From assembly GCA_963575645.1 (NCBI GenBank), contig OY754475.1, positions 5,208,001-5,272,000 on the forward strand: a stretch of 64,000 nt of DNA, read 5' to 3'. The notes beneath the pieces are model-generated. The model had not been told where the DNA came from. It saw only the letters and a program-made list of their open reading frames with translations, and did not search any database. This DNA is from Xanthostigma xanthostigma. Taxonomy: Eukaryota; Arthropoda; Insecta; Raphidioptera; Raphidiidae. Position numbers and translations under genes: made by a program. Each line of letters starts with the position of its first letter. The stretch's first letter is position 1. This document shows positions 10,854 through 21,245 of this stretch, piece by piece.

Positions 10854-11069
10854 GTGATGTGTATATGTTACGGTCTATACCCGAATTCGGTCAATGTCCG
10901 AAATAAATGCGCAAAACTAGTTTTGACCAAGGAATATTTACCAAACCCGAAATCTTACATTTAAACGGGTATTGACTGTTATAAAATGAGCAAAAATAGT
11001 TTTGCGCATTTTTCAATTAGTCAAAACCAGTTCTGTCCATTTTTGAATGAGGTAAGCCTATTATTAAAT

Positions 11070-11280
11070 ATAGAGTAGCTACTGTTTGCTACAATTGTTA
11101 AGAAACATCCTTTGTTACAATGCCATCAACATAGAAAAATTAGTTTATTATTTTCAACAATGTCACCGTCGGGATACGAACATTGAACATTGTTGAAAAT
11201 AATAAACTAATTTTTCTATGTTGATGGCATTGTAACAAAGGATGTTTCTTAACAATTGTAGCAAACAGTAGCTACTCTAT
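11070..11280. mobile_element. Foldback MITE, near-perfect palindrome
   Basis: Left arm ATAGAGTAGCTACTGTTTGC... is repeated as the reverse complement ending at 11280, with arms of about 92 bp that are almost identical. A small unique loop (CACCGTCGGGATACGAAC) lies between them. The near identity of the arms suggests recent origin or gene conversion. Confidence 0.85.
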
Positions 11281-11864
11281 AAACAATATATTATAATAAT
11301 TACTAACTGTAACTAAACTCATCTAAAACCTATTATTAAAGTTGAAACATATCGTTTGGTGAACGTGTAGTACGCATTGTTTTATCGTTGATATCTGAAC
11401 TGAAATCCAACAGCGGACACAAATGTCATGAAGTAAAATATCGTCGTAACCTCGTAACTCGTAACATGTTACGGGGTTGTGTGGCGAAACATTCATATTA
11501 TTGTCATAACGTCGGTGCATGCAAAAAGTTCGCTACAAACTTTTGAATATCGACACTTAGGGTATATTTAATTCCGCCATTCCTATATATGATAGCATCT
11601 GTGCATAGATTATTATAGATTCTAGACACTCGACAATTTAGCATCTATAAAATCTGTGTCAGATATTTAGAACTTTTGTGTTAAACGTTACCAGCGCAGA
11701 TTTAATTAAATTTACAAGATTTAAAATTTTTTCAACCATCTTCGTCAGAATAGCAGAAACAAATAGACCTTAAACATACTCTATCCTTTTAAGCTTATAG
11801 AAATACAGGTGTGGCCTTTCTCACTTACAAAGGTCCATAAAAACTATACAAAAACAATGTTAGG
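11281..11864. other. No gene seen (11281-11864)
   Basis: AT-rich unique sequence without supported features. Confidence 0.45.
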
Positions 11865-12365
11865 CTTATAATAATAATAATTTATTCCACTTAAAGAAAA
11901 AAAATACATCATATACAAAAGATCGATTTGGAATTTTCCAACCCTACTTGGCTATTGCCAGTGCTAGGGTTGGATTATTATGGACGTACGCGAGAGTGAG
12001 TATATATTTAAAATTAAAGAAAAAAGGAAAAAAAAGAATAAAATAATGATAATAGCAAGCAAATGATACATTTTTTTTTATTTAAAAAGTTATTGGTTAG
12101 TTGAGGATTAGTTTAAGATACGAGTATTATAAATGACTTCAGACTTTTTTCTGTCGCATAACCACCTGAATATTTTTTTATTAAAAACTCTAATGTTTCA
12201 AATTTGTTCGAATTCAACCGGTATGCTGTTGTATAGGTTTGAACCAAGGAACGCTGTGCGTTTTTGACTGAAAATTTTCGACATTTTTGAGATCTGGATG
12301 GGATTTAAGATCTGCGATCTTGTACTGTAGGGATTTAGTTCAGCTATTCATGACTCATTCTTAAA
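11865..12365 (-). pseudogene. 5'-truncated LINE 3' fragment (jockey/CR1-like RT C-terminus)
   Basis: The minus strand reads GSNLYNSIPVEFEQI, a stop, then a frame ending KKIFRWLCDRKKSEVIYN, which is the typical C-terminal tail of ORF2 in jockey-superfamily non-LTR elements (LYNSIP...FKKKL..WL). A UTR and an (ATT)n tail at about 11868-11885 follow in the minus direction. At least one internal stop and loss of all catalytic motifs show that it is dead. It is not closely similar to the intact LINE at 25 kb. Confidence 0.6.
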
Positions 12366-12397
12366 TTTCGCGGAGCTATTAAGACGTTCGCCTATTG

Positions 12398-12593
12398 CTT
12401 ATATATAGAGGTACAGGCAAGTAGTAGTCTCAGTTATAGAAGTCCGTGAATGAAAAACGTCGTTCTCTTATAGAGGTTTCTGTTTCTCACTTGTAGAGGT
12501 TTTAGAGGGTTACAAAGACAGACCTGGTAATTACTCTCACTTAGAGAGTTTTCTCGCTTACTCAGTTCTCACACACTCAGGTTTGGCTGTATT
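12398..12593 (-). mobile_element. MITE with CAG-type end, copy 1 (pogo/mariner-like)
   Basis: On the minus strand it starts ACAGCCAAACCTGAGTG and continues GAACTGAGTAAGCGAGAAAACTCTCT. This block is shared with 17753-17885. The CAG start next to TA recalls pogo/Tc1-like TIRs. The other end (TATATATAGAGGTACAGG) is less clear. Confidence 0.5.
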
Positions 12594-12598
12594 ATAAA

Positions 12599-13313
12599 CT
12601 AGCGGTACCGTCCGGTTTCACCCGGGTGCAAAAGAACGAATGGGGAAAGGAGGGACATGAGTACGCACATTCATCTTAGTTTACCGAGATGAATGTTGTG
12701 TCCAAATTTCATGATGATCGTAGTTACCGTTCAAAAGTTTTTGTCGATAAAAAGCATGAGTATTTATACTTTATTTAAATAATCTTTTAAATCAATAACA
12801 ATTACTGTATTAATAAAATATAAAAAATATTTAATTAAAAACATTGTAGGATAGGTACTTATAGTTATAAAAATTTTCAAATTTATTTAATTTTAATTAG
12901 TCGTAAATAAAATTAAAATAAATTTAAATGTAAGTCTTAGAAGAAAGCAATGTGGATATATAAAACAATATATATTCGCCCAACGTGGGCCTCCAACCCA
13001 CGACCCTGATATTAACAGTCGAATGCTCTACCGCCTGACCTAGCCGGGCTTGTGAATGTACGACCTAATATTGATATATGTAGTTACGGCATTTCACCTG
13101 AATAGAAGCTATTTTTGAGATACATTTTGCAACATTTTTTATTGATGTTCCGCTTCTATTGGTCGTAGCGTGATATTATATAGCCTATAACCTTAATCGA
13201 TAAATGGGCTATCCAACAAAAATTTTTTTTTTAATTTAAACCAGTAGTTCCTGAGATTAGTGCGTTTAACCAAACAAACAAACAAACTCTTCAGCTTTAT
13301 ATATTAGTATAGA
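12599..13313 (-). mobile_element. Helitron of the (GTTT)n family carrying a tRNA-Lys-like module
   Basis: Minus-strand 5' end TCTATACTAATATATAAAGC with (GTTT)n, and 3' end with hairpin CCCGGGTGAAACCGG followed by CTAG (complement at 12599-12602). Inside, between conserved Helitron blocks, are about 330 bp of AT-rich DNA and a tRNA-Lys-like sequence. The same cargo in the same place occurs at 19505-20189, so it was acquired before the copies spread. No coding capacity. Confidence 0.8.
12977..13049 (-). pseudogene. tRNA-Lys-like sequence inside Helitron
   Basis: The minus strand reads GCCCGGCTAGGTCAGGCGG..., a loop region with TGTTAAT, CAGGGTCGTGGGTTGGAGGC and CCCACGTTGGGCG. The acceptor stem pairs well (GCCCGGC with the 3' end). 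Compared with tRNA-Lys the anticodon loop now reads GTT and the T loop GTTGGAG is altered, so it is probably not a working tRNA. Confidence 0.7.
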
Positions 13314-13572
13314 TTGATACTGGACTTTTTGAGACGACCGTACATCGCTATAAAATCCACTTCTCCGCACTCCAATGAATACACGTACACATAAATCCAT
13401 TCAAATTAAACTCAGTCAAACCTAAAATGTAAATTCTGTTTCCGACGTTTTCCGAGCTTTCCGCAATTTCCACTCGTTCTGCAACAATATCAGATTATAT
13501 ACAGACTGTCTGTCTCTATAATTCCTGAATTTTTAATTTCTCCTTCATTATTTCGTGGAAATTATAGATCGA

Positions 13573-13790
13573 CTAGTGGCCCGGTCCGGCTTCGCCCGAA
13601 TTTGTAGATTGCCACCGCTTTTTTACATCGACTTACGTTGCAACGTTTCCACGAAAAGCGCTCTGTTTTAACGCGATAATATATAGCCTATGTCCATCTT
13701 GAAGACTCGTTCTAAATAGTGGTGAAATAATTTTTCAAATAGGTGCAGTGATTCCGTAGATTACCCTACACATACACACAAGCTCACTAA
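13573..13790 (-). mobile_element. Helitron, 230-bp family, partial
   Basis: The minus-strand 3' end is CGGGCGAAGCCGGACCGGGC followed by CACTAGT, with a clear hairpin and CTAG. Internal AAAGCGCTTTTCGTGG and GGACATAGGC blocks match 62509-62741 and 3003-3222. The TC end is missing. Confidence 0.65.
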
Positions 13791-15608
13791 ATTCAGTTTC
13801 GATGCAGTGACGTCAGACTTTTAAAAAGTTACATTTATATGTATTTACTCTCGAGACAGGAAATATGATTACCTAGTGAGGGGGAAAATATTTCAAGATA
13901 TTTATTGTACTGTAACTTAATGAAAACTAAAGAAATAAAAATTTATTATTATTTTTTATATACGCTATTTTTAAATGAATGCTGAATATTTTTAATGTTT
14001 CATTTTAACCCTTAAACGCATGATTTTTATTTATATTTAAAAAAGTATGTATAATGTATATATGTCTCAATGGGGATTACTGGAAAAATAATTAAAAAAA
14101 TATTTTAAGTTTCAGCCCGTTTAATTCTCCATTTTGTCTCTATAGAATGCAGCACTATAGTTTTTTTTTAAAAGCAAAAGCGCTTGATATTCAGCTATTA
14201 GAATATTATGTAGGCTGCATCCGAAAATAAAAGGTTAAATATATTTATGTGAGGCTTAAATGGCTTACAATGGAAAAAAACATAACGTGTAAGTTCTTTA
14301 ATGCGCCCGTAGATGGCACTGTCTATAATAATTTCATGAAGTTTTTCATTTTAAACCGTGATTAAATCAATGTGTGGAGACAGCGTTTTGTTGAAGCCAC
14401 TATTTTATTGACATGGTATTGTATTAAGGCTGAGCTTTGTATATATACCCAAAGCTGTGAGTTAATAGTCCCCCAGTCTTATATAATTATGTATCCAGCC
14501 AAGTAGTAGCCTATAAAAGTCAGCATAATATGTGCTCCGGAAAGTTCACAGCACACTAGAATGTTGGAGTATAACTCGACTTTCTAGCTCCGAGCTATAT
14601 TTGAGTGGCCACATGATAAAACATGGCGACACGTTTTCGCAATTAACCGTCACTAGTGCTTGGAGCTATATAGCTCTCTGTGTCTTTCTGTCTCTGTCTA
14701 TTTACATTACCATGTGTGCTTCTGTGTACGCTCAGGGATGACCCGATTGTTTTTTGTTTTTATCCGATTGCGAAAAAGAAAGTGTATATATAATATAGAT
14801 GTTGGGGATGTTCCCTCGTAGCTGGACCGATTTCAACAAATAAAGTGTCTATCGATCCGTTTGGATGATGTGTCACTACGGATCCAATATGGCGGAGCAA
14901 AGTAAATATACTGAAAGGAATACCTAAACAGTTCTAAACATAAAGAGAAGTTTAAAAACCCGACTACGAAAAAGTAGAAAAGCTTCCAGTATGAAAAGTA
15001 TCTTAGTGGAATGTCTACCGTATTGCATAACCTCACAATCTGGTATATCGTCAACATAACCTCACTTGTACGTCTTTGTTCCGCGCACTTCTAACAGACT
15101 TGACGTTGGCCGACCCTGAACAAGTATGTGTGTGTTGTTGCCAGCTTCACGTTGGTTAATTACGCCACGTTATATTCCCTATCTGCTATCTACCCTTTTA
15201 TATAAGCACTCCCCTCTCCTCAGCATACATATGTTGTCTCTATATATATATCTACCATACATCACGTACTGCGTTCGTACGTTTCTTGGTACATTCTGTA
15301 CAAAAAATGTATAATTTTTTCGATTTACTTTTAAAAAATGTCATCGACTTTCACTTCTTTCGGACCATTTATGAATAAACTTGAAGAAGAACGTTTTTGA
15401 GAACGATATTTTTAAAGCTTACCATCATTTAAAATGAGAATTTTTGGATTTTTGAATTATTTCTGTCAGGGGTGGTACATCTATAAATATACTAAAATTC
15501 TTCTGCTTATCTGCAAGTAGGTTAGAATTTTTGGACAAGCAGATTTAATTTTCTGTTTTATGCTGTAGATGGGCACTTATTTTTGGGCTGTATTCTATAC
15601 AATATATT
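13791..15608. other. No gene seen (13791-15608)
   Basis: A long AT-rich stretch with only chance frames. The segment near 14780-14840 (TGTATATATAATATAGATG... GCTGGACCGATTTCAAC) resembles a Helitron 5' end, but boundaries cannot be set. Confidence 0.4.
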
Positions 15609-15685
15609 CAATAAAATTTGTCTGAATAATTTTATTTATTGAAGAGTTCTAATCAGACGTTAATCAAAGATTGACTATATAATAT
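15609..15685 (+). mobile_element. Fragment of the 40/62-kb foldback family
   Basis: TTTGTCTGAATAATTTTATT...GAGTTCTAATCAGACGTTAATCAAAGATTG is the characteristic end of the foldback family at 39948 and 61932. The hammerhead-like part is missing. Confidence 0.65.
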
Positions 15686-15689
15686 ATGT

Positions 15690-15742
15690 CTGTCGTTAAT
15701 AGGCAATCTACAAATTCGCGCGAAGCCGGGCCGGGTTGCTAG
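15690..15742 (+). mobile_element. Helitron 3' end
   Basis: CAATCTACAAATTCGCGCGAAG followed by CCGGGCCGGGTTGCTAG forms the GC-rich terminal hairpin and CTAG (15739-15742). It is attached directly to the foldback fragment before it, suggesting nested or truncated insertions. Confidence 0.55.
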
Positions 15743-17104
15743 TTAAAAATAAAAAAAAATATAATTAGATCGAGAACACGCTTGTAATAAAATTGAAATT
15801 ATTTAATCACAATCTAAAATCTTTGTCAGCTCAGAGTTTTTGACAATGTGCCCTGCAACCCAGCATTAATGGCCATTTTCACCAAACGTAAGTAGTTATT
15901 TATTCGGTTCATTTGTTCTTTAGGTAGCTATTCCTCCGAACAAATAGCGATAATTCAATTCACCAAATATAATTATGTTTACTGCAGATATAAAACTATC
16001 TTACTTCGATGGTATAGATATTTATTCGGCTGATAAAATTATAATGAGCGCCACATAAATACCTAACCTATAAACGTAGAATATCATTATCTACAGTTTG
16101 CTCTTGTGAATTTATTTATGTTATTTATTAACCTTTTGTGAGTCGTAAAACATTAAGGTTAGTGGAAGTTTTGTGTGCAATTGGGTTAAGATAAAACACT
16201 ATTATTTTGTGAAACTTTTTTTGACGTTTACACTAACGCCATCGGTCGGATTTTTGGATGAACGTCAAAATATTCAACGAAAAGAGCAAGTAGTATAGAA
16301 CAGTGTTTAACTAATTTTTCAACCTGATATTTTGCTTGATGAATTGAAAGCAAATTTTATTCTAGCGAATAAATTTATTTTAGTAACTTCTATCTTTAAT
16401 ATGGGCATATGGTATATAAACGTGTTAAAATCTCGAATTATCTTTTAGTGTCATTGTAGAAGTGGAAATTAAAAAGTTAGTCAAACTTTTGATACGGATT
16501 GTACCCGTCTCACTTTGTGTTGTGTCAGTTTACGACAAACTCTACTCTGGTTACATAAGAGTTGAAGTAGTATTTTAATTAATGAATTAATGTTATGTAT
16601 GCCTCCTCCAGTAGTATAGTAGTAGAAATACACCCTCCGGTGTTAGTATAAACCCGCTATTTCTCCCTCCCCCCTCTCCGCGAGCGGCGGGGGGAGCACC
16701 TAAAGGCTTTTAATACAAATTATACTCAATTCTGATCCTTGCGTTCTCCAAACATAAAATCTCTCAAACCTCGTTCTCTTCGCTTCTTCCGTGACATCAT
16801 TAAATACAGTTTATGTCGCATTAATTAGCACTGCTACCGCTAGATTACTCTGGCGCCCGTGTGCTCTACCTCTACTTTCTCTTTCTTACACCGGTGCCCT
16901 CTCTTTTATCCTCCTTCAACCCTATTCAAGCTCTTAAACGTATTTACAAGTGATTCGTTTTACTTAATACAATCAGTTCTTCTTGCAGCTCTTCTTTATA
17001 TCTCAAACTATCTAAGTTTTTGAGGAAATATTTCTTGTGCACTTATATATACCGATTTTCCAATTCCGGAACGTTAGAATGCTTTTTACGCGCTTTATAT
17101 GAAC
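15743..17104. other. No gene seen (15743-17104)
   Basis: AT-rich DNA with a GC-rich patch near 16650-16700 (CCTCCCCCCTCTCCGCGAGCGG). Several TTCG/CAAATAG motifs but no gene or defined repeat. Confidence 0.4.
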
Positions 17105-17696
17105 TTCACTTGTAAGTTTGTATGTATGTATGTATGTTTGTTTGTAACCTTCGTTTGGACTACAGCAAGTGGTTTATTACTGTAGTATAATATGCCAGCA
17201 CTGTAACTACAGTAGTTAGCCGTGCGGTCTAAGGCACGGGTTTTCGCTGACGTCAACTCTCGGAATCACGGGTCGTGGGTTCTAATCCCGTCCACGCCGA
17301 AAAAAAAAATTGTTTTTTTTCGGCAAATTTTTGACAATAAATCGAACTAAAAAGTGAAAAATAAATATAGTTTAAAAAAACTAAAAAACACGCTTTATAT
17401 CAAACTAATAAGTGAAAAATAAATATAGTTTAAAAAAAACTAAAAAACACGCTTTATATCGAACTAAAAAGCAAAAAATATTTTTTTAAAAATAAGCTTA
17501 AAACAATAATGAATAAAAAATACAAGTATTATTGTGAAAAAAGCGTGGGGCGCTTTGTTCCACATTTTCACTATAACACCTACTTGTATTTTTTATTCAT
17601 TATTGTTTTAAGCTTATTTTAAAAAACATATTTTTTACTTTTTAGTTCGATATAAAGCGTGTTTTTTAGTTTTTTTAAAACTATATTTATTTTTCA
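17105..17696 (+). mobile_element. Composite element: tRNA-like head plus large hairpin, copy 1
   Basis: Order: CACTTGTAAGTTTGTATG with (GTAT)n; a conserved unique block (CAGCAAGTGGTTTATTAC); a tRNA-like region (17217-17300); an A/T-rich FF-type inverted stretch with AAAAACACGCTTTATATCGAAC repeated; and a large hairpin centred near 17555 (GTGGGGCGCTTTGTTCCAC). The same order occurs at 23745-24262 and, inverted, at 60335-60815. In this copy the AAAATAAATATAGTTT-AAAACACGC segment is duplicated and the right half of the central GC hairpin is lost. Class uncertain: SINE plus MITE fusion or a single family. Confidence 0.75.
17217..17300 (+). pseudogene. tRNA-like (type II-like) SINE head, copy 1
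   Basis: TAGCCGTGCGGTCTAAGGC resembles the A box of tRNA-Leu/Ser, and GGGTTCTAATCCCGTCC is a good B box. The anticodon arm cannot be assigned, so this is tRNA-derived rather than a functional gene. The A and B boxes would be an internal Pol III promoter. Confidence 0.6.
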
Positions 17697-17752
17697 TTCG
17701 ATTGAAAGTAGCTGTACAATTTTAACGCGTACCGATTGGTCGTCATAAAGTA

Positions 17753-17885
17753 CAGTAAAACCTGAATGAATGACAACTGGGTAAGCGAGAAAACTCTCTC
17801 AGTGAAAGTAATTGCCAGGTACCGTCTTTGTAACCCTTTGTAAAGTAAGAAAAAGAAACCTCTATATAAGAGAACGACTTTTTTC
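17753..17885 (+). mobile_element. MITE with CAG-type end, copy 2 (partial)
   Basis: TACAGTAAAACCTGAATGAATG then GGTAAGCGAGAAAACTCTCT and CCTCTATATAAGAGAACGAC match the minus-strand copy at 12398-12593. It starts right after a TA. Confidence 0.5.
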
Positions 17886-18321
17886 ACTTGGATGCTTAGA
17901 TGTTTTAATGCTCTGCTGTCTATCTCTCATCAGTCCCGCGACTGGCCGATAGAGGCGTTGATTCAAATCTTCTCGTCGCCGATTAGTGTACTGGTTGTTT
18001 TGGCTCGCCTGTCTGCGCTACGCCGAAGCAAATCCCCCTCGGTGTATAATATTGCTTCAGCTTTCTTTTGATTCATTAGTCTTGTCGTGCTACAGTTATT
18101 TAGTTGGTTCTTAAACACAATCCTTGATAATGAGTTAAAAGTGCTTCGCTTCTCAGAATACAAAGATTGCTTCTACATAATTTATAACATTTAACTAATT
18201 ATTATTTATTAATTTTATAAAATTTTTAATCGCGTTTATATTATCTTTTAATTATCTTCTTTTTTTAACTTTGTTTAATTTGTTGTTATACACTTTCAAA
18301 CTTTATATATTCAAAGTTACT
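17886..18321. other. No gene seen (17886-18321)
   Basis: No supported feature; AT content rises strongly after 18180. Confidence 0.4.
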
Positions 18322-18583
18322 CTAGCTGTCATGTCCGGCTTTTCTCGGGTATATTTTATTTAAAAGAGCTTATTTATCATTCTTCAATATCTTTTATGGT
18401 TTAGCCATCGGACACCAGGAAATCACATGCGGAAGTCTCTTTTGTCTTAGTCACTAGTGTAATAATATTTAGTTCAAGTCACTTGAAAAAAGTAAGCTTT
18501 CGAAATAGTCAATACATTTTTCAAATCGATACAGCAGTTCCTGTGGTTACCCGCGACAATATTTCTTCTTCATAATATTAGTA
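18322..18583 (-). mobile_element. Helitron-like element, degraded
   Basis: The minus-strand end GAAAAGCCGGACATGACAG then CTAG lies at 18322, and TACTAATATTATGAAGAAG near 18583 resembles the TC-headed 5' end. The interior (GTTTAGCCATC, TCGATACAGCAGTTCCTG) is typical of lepidopteran Helitrons but diverged. Confidence 0.5.
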
Positions 18584-18599
18584 TACGTATTGGTTGTTT

Positions 18600-18820
18600 T
18601 CAAACTGCTTGTTTTGAGCAAGGACCAATCAGAAATCGGTATCTTGTCACGTTGGTGACATAAACAAACGCACCACAAACCAACATGGCGTCATTCTGCT
18701 CAGATTCAGACAACAGACACGTTTTGCTCTGTGTTAATATTTGAACTGTCAGTGCGCGCGCACCAGATCTATCCACCAAACAAGCTTGAAAAGACGTTTC
18801 GTGTGAAGCGAGCACATTAC
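18600..18820. repeat. Dispersed repeat, copy 2 of 2
   Basis: Counterpart of 40-260: CTGCTTGTTTTGAGCAAGG, ACCAATCAGAAA, CAACATGGCGTCAT and CAAACAAGCTTG in the same order. It may be a MITE with CAAGC-type ends; no target duplication is recognised. Confidence 0.5.
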
Positions 18821-19504
18821 AACAATCATGAAAACCAGCGCTAGAAAACTAGTAGTCCAATCTAGCAAGGAATCTAACTGCAAATCCAGCCTCGTGTGCA
18901 GTGGCCCTTAATTCAGTTGTCGATTTCCTCCCCCGTCCGCCGCCTATGGATCAGGGTACATTAATTTGCGATCAACCAAGTGTAACTCGCAACAATATAG
19001 TGAAACCTATCACTCCATAAAATCGGTAACAAAAGCCATTTACACAAACAAACAAATAACCAACAAGTAGCGTTGGTATAATAATAAAATATAGTAACGT
19101 TATTATTAACATAGACATAATGCTATTATATCGAGAGCTATTATATAAGGAAGACACGTGTTTGATTGTTGGCGGTTTGTGTTCCAATTATCCATAGAAG
19201 AGTGCTGTGATTACAAACGCCTGCTGGGTCCGTTTGTACAACCATTAAAATGGATCCTTTTCGATGTGATCAGAGGCTGTGTCCATTATAATATGGTATT
19301 AAGTTTGCGTCGACAATTTTCTGGGTATCATTAAAAATATTACCTATGCGAAAATGCGGTAGTTTATTGTAACTCGTAGTATTGATGAAATAAGGCCTGA
19401 ATTACTCGAAAAAGCAGTCCAAAATTGGTCTGATCGAATGCGGTTCCTCAAAGCTAGTCGTGCTGAACATATGCCGGAAAATATTTTTAAAACTTAAATA
19501 ATAA
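18821..19504. other. No gene seen (18821-19504)
   Basis: Chance frames only. GAGATATTACCTATGCG-like sequence is not recognised. Confidence 0.4.
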
Positions 19505-20189
19505 ACAGAATTTTTCTTCATATGCTTCTATCCAGGTGAAATGCTCTAACTGAATATTGCAATATTAGCGTCGCACATTCACAAGCCCGGTTAGCTCAAT
19601 CGGTAGAGCATGCACTCTTAATCTCAGGGTCGTGGGTTCGAGCCCCACGTTGGACGAATGTATTTTTATTTTTTATTTTTATTTTCTAAGGCTATCATTT
19701 AAATTGATTTTAATTTTATTTACGACTAATTAAAATTAAATAAATCTAATTAATATCTCATTTGAAAACTGTTACAACTATAGGTATCTACCTATATAAA
19801 AATAATTTTCCTACAGTGTTTTCAATTAAATATTTATTATATTTTATTAATTATAGAGTAATTATTGATTTATAAGAAATAACTTTTACTTAAAAAATGT
19901 GTAAATACTGCTTTTTATCATTGTATTTTTTAGCAAAACGTGAAAGTAGTTAGAGCCATCTATGGACGGTTAAGTTGTGTTGCTTATTCTGCTATTAATT
20001 CCACATTAGATGACACATACATGTAAAAATTTTCATCAAAATGGAGGTTTGAGTTTAAAATAAGTAACAAAGCAGGGAACTGCCGAAAACTGCAAAAAAT
20101 TTGGACACAGCATTCATCTCGGTAAACTAATGTCCCTCCCTTCCCCATTCGTTCTTTTGCACCCGGGTGAAACCGGACAGCACCGCTAG
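19505..20189 (+). mobile_element. Helitron (GTTT)n family, 5'-truncated, with tRNA-Lys-like cargo
   Basis: It ends GCACCCGGGTGAAACCGGAC, AGCACCG and CTAG (20186-20189). Internal AT-rich cargo and a tRNA-Lys-like sequence lie where they do in 12599-13313. The (GTTT)n head is missing. Blocks GGACACAGCATTCATCTCGG and CCCTCCCTTCCCCATTCG are shared with the other copies. Confidence 0.75.
19585..19656 (+). pseudogene. tRNA-Lys(CTT)-like sequence inside Helitron
   Basis: GCCCGGTTAGCTCAATCGGT, an anticodon loop CTCTTAA (anticodon CTT), and GTCGTGGGTTCGAGCCCCAC with TTGGACG are nearly identical to eukaryotic tRNA-Lys(CTT). The 5' side of the anticodon stem has lost one base (ATGCACTCTTAA), and the acceptor has G-to-A damage near its 3' end. 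It is probably a pseudogene, though Pol III boxes A and B are intact. Confidence 0.8.
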
Positions 20190-20814
20190 TATATATATAA
20201 ATTACTGGCCGTTACCCGCGGTTTCGAACGCGATAGACACGAAACACTGCAGTGACAACAGTAGCGGCGTCTTCGGCTCCACCGTGTAGACAACAGAAGT
20301 AGAGTCGTATAGTTGTTTTTTTTATTCTACCCTAAGGCTTTAAATGGAATATATTTGATTGTATAATTTGCATGACTGATTGGTTAAATAATATTTAATA
20401 CAACTTAAACTTTGAAACGTCTTTAACTTCGTTTGCTTTGGTATTAAATCTTAACTTAAACATTTGTACGCTTGCGTCAATACAACACAAATTATTCTCA
20501 TAGTATTTAAATGTATTGAAGCGTTATTTTGTTGACTACAGTCGCTTAATACTTGCTCGCTTTCCGTACAAGTCGCTTATTTGTATATTGTACGTCTTAA
20601 GTATACCGAGTGTTCACAAAACTTGAGTTGGTTACGGGTCGTATGCATCAAAATGCAGTTAAAACAATTCTACAGTTTTTTGTACCGATGTTAACACGTC
20701 TAGAGTCCTTAAGTGCATACAAAAGAAAAAAATAAATCAAATTGACAATAGAAAATGAGCCTATTTTCTATATATTAGATATCGTGTCCGTCGAGATAAT
20801 AATTATAAGCAAAA
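20190..20814. other. No gene; Helitron-like scrap near 20204-20290
   Basis: TACTGGCCGTTACCCGCGGT and GCGGCGTCTTCGGCTCCACC resemble Helitron terminal sequence (compare GTAGTGGAGCTTTCGGCTC near 50711). The rest is AT-rich with no feature. Confidence 0.35.
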
Positions 20815-21245
20815 TTGCAGGATTGTGGACAAAAAGTTAGACTACTTTTTCAAGTACAATATGAGAAGAAGAAATCTTTATTTACAATAATAATTATTTA
20901 CAGCTATTTACAATTTAATATAGGGGTTTCAGCAAAATTGCTATAGCCCACCTGAAAGAATAAATGATTAATTATTTGTTTTTATCAATTTTGAATCAAT
21001 TAGATTAGCAAAAAAAATTAAAAAAAAAAATAACGAACTATGTAATAATAGTACAATATGAAAATTCAAAACAACAATTATCAAAATAAACATTAATTAC
21101 TAACTTTTGTTAATTGCTATGGTTAGTAATTAATGTTTATTTTCATAATTATTGTTTTGAATTTTCATATTGTACTTGAAAAAGTCTAAATCTATAGACG
21201 AAACGTTGTACATTAATAAATCTAACTTTTTGTCCACAATCCTGC
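20815..21245. mobile_element. Foldback element with hammerhead-like remnant, split by a LINE fragment
   Basis: The outer arms GCAGGATTGTGGACAAAAAG and CTTTTTGTCCACAATCCTGC are inverted copies, as are the inner arms around TTAGTAATTAATGTTTATTTT. In the right arm TGTAC-TTGAAAA-A-GTCTA-loop-TAGAC-GAAACGTT-GTACA keeps 5-bp stems I and II of a hammerhead-like fold, but the CTGANGA core is mutated. The left arm is interrupted at 20865 by a LINE 3' fragment. Confidence 0.6.
20865..21049 (-). mobile_element. Truncated LINE 3' end with 12-bp TSD
   Basis: The minus strand ends ...TTGTAAATAAAGATTTCTTCTTC, a 3' UTR with a (TTC)n-like tail. It is flanked by the exact direct repeat AGTACAATATGA (20853-20864 and 21050-21061), a target-primed retrotransposition signature. 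No coding sequence remains. Confidence 0.65.

Noticed and set aside
19585-19656. Functional tRNA-Lys gene
   Set aside because: One base is missing from the anticodon stem and it sits inside repeated Helitron cargo, so it was called a pseudogene.
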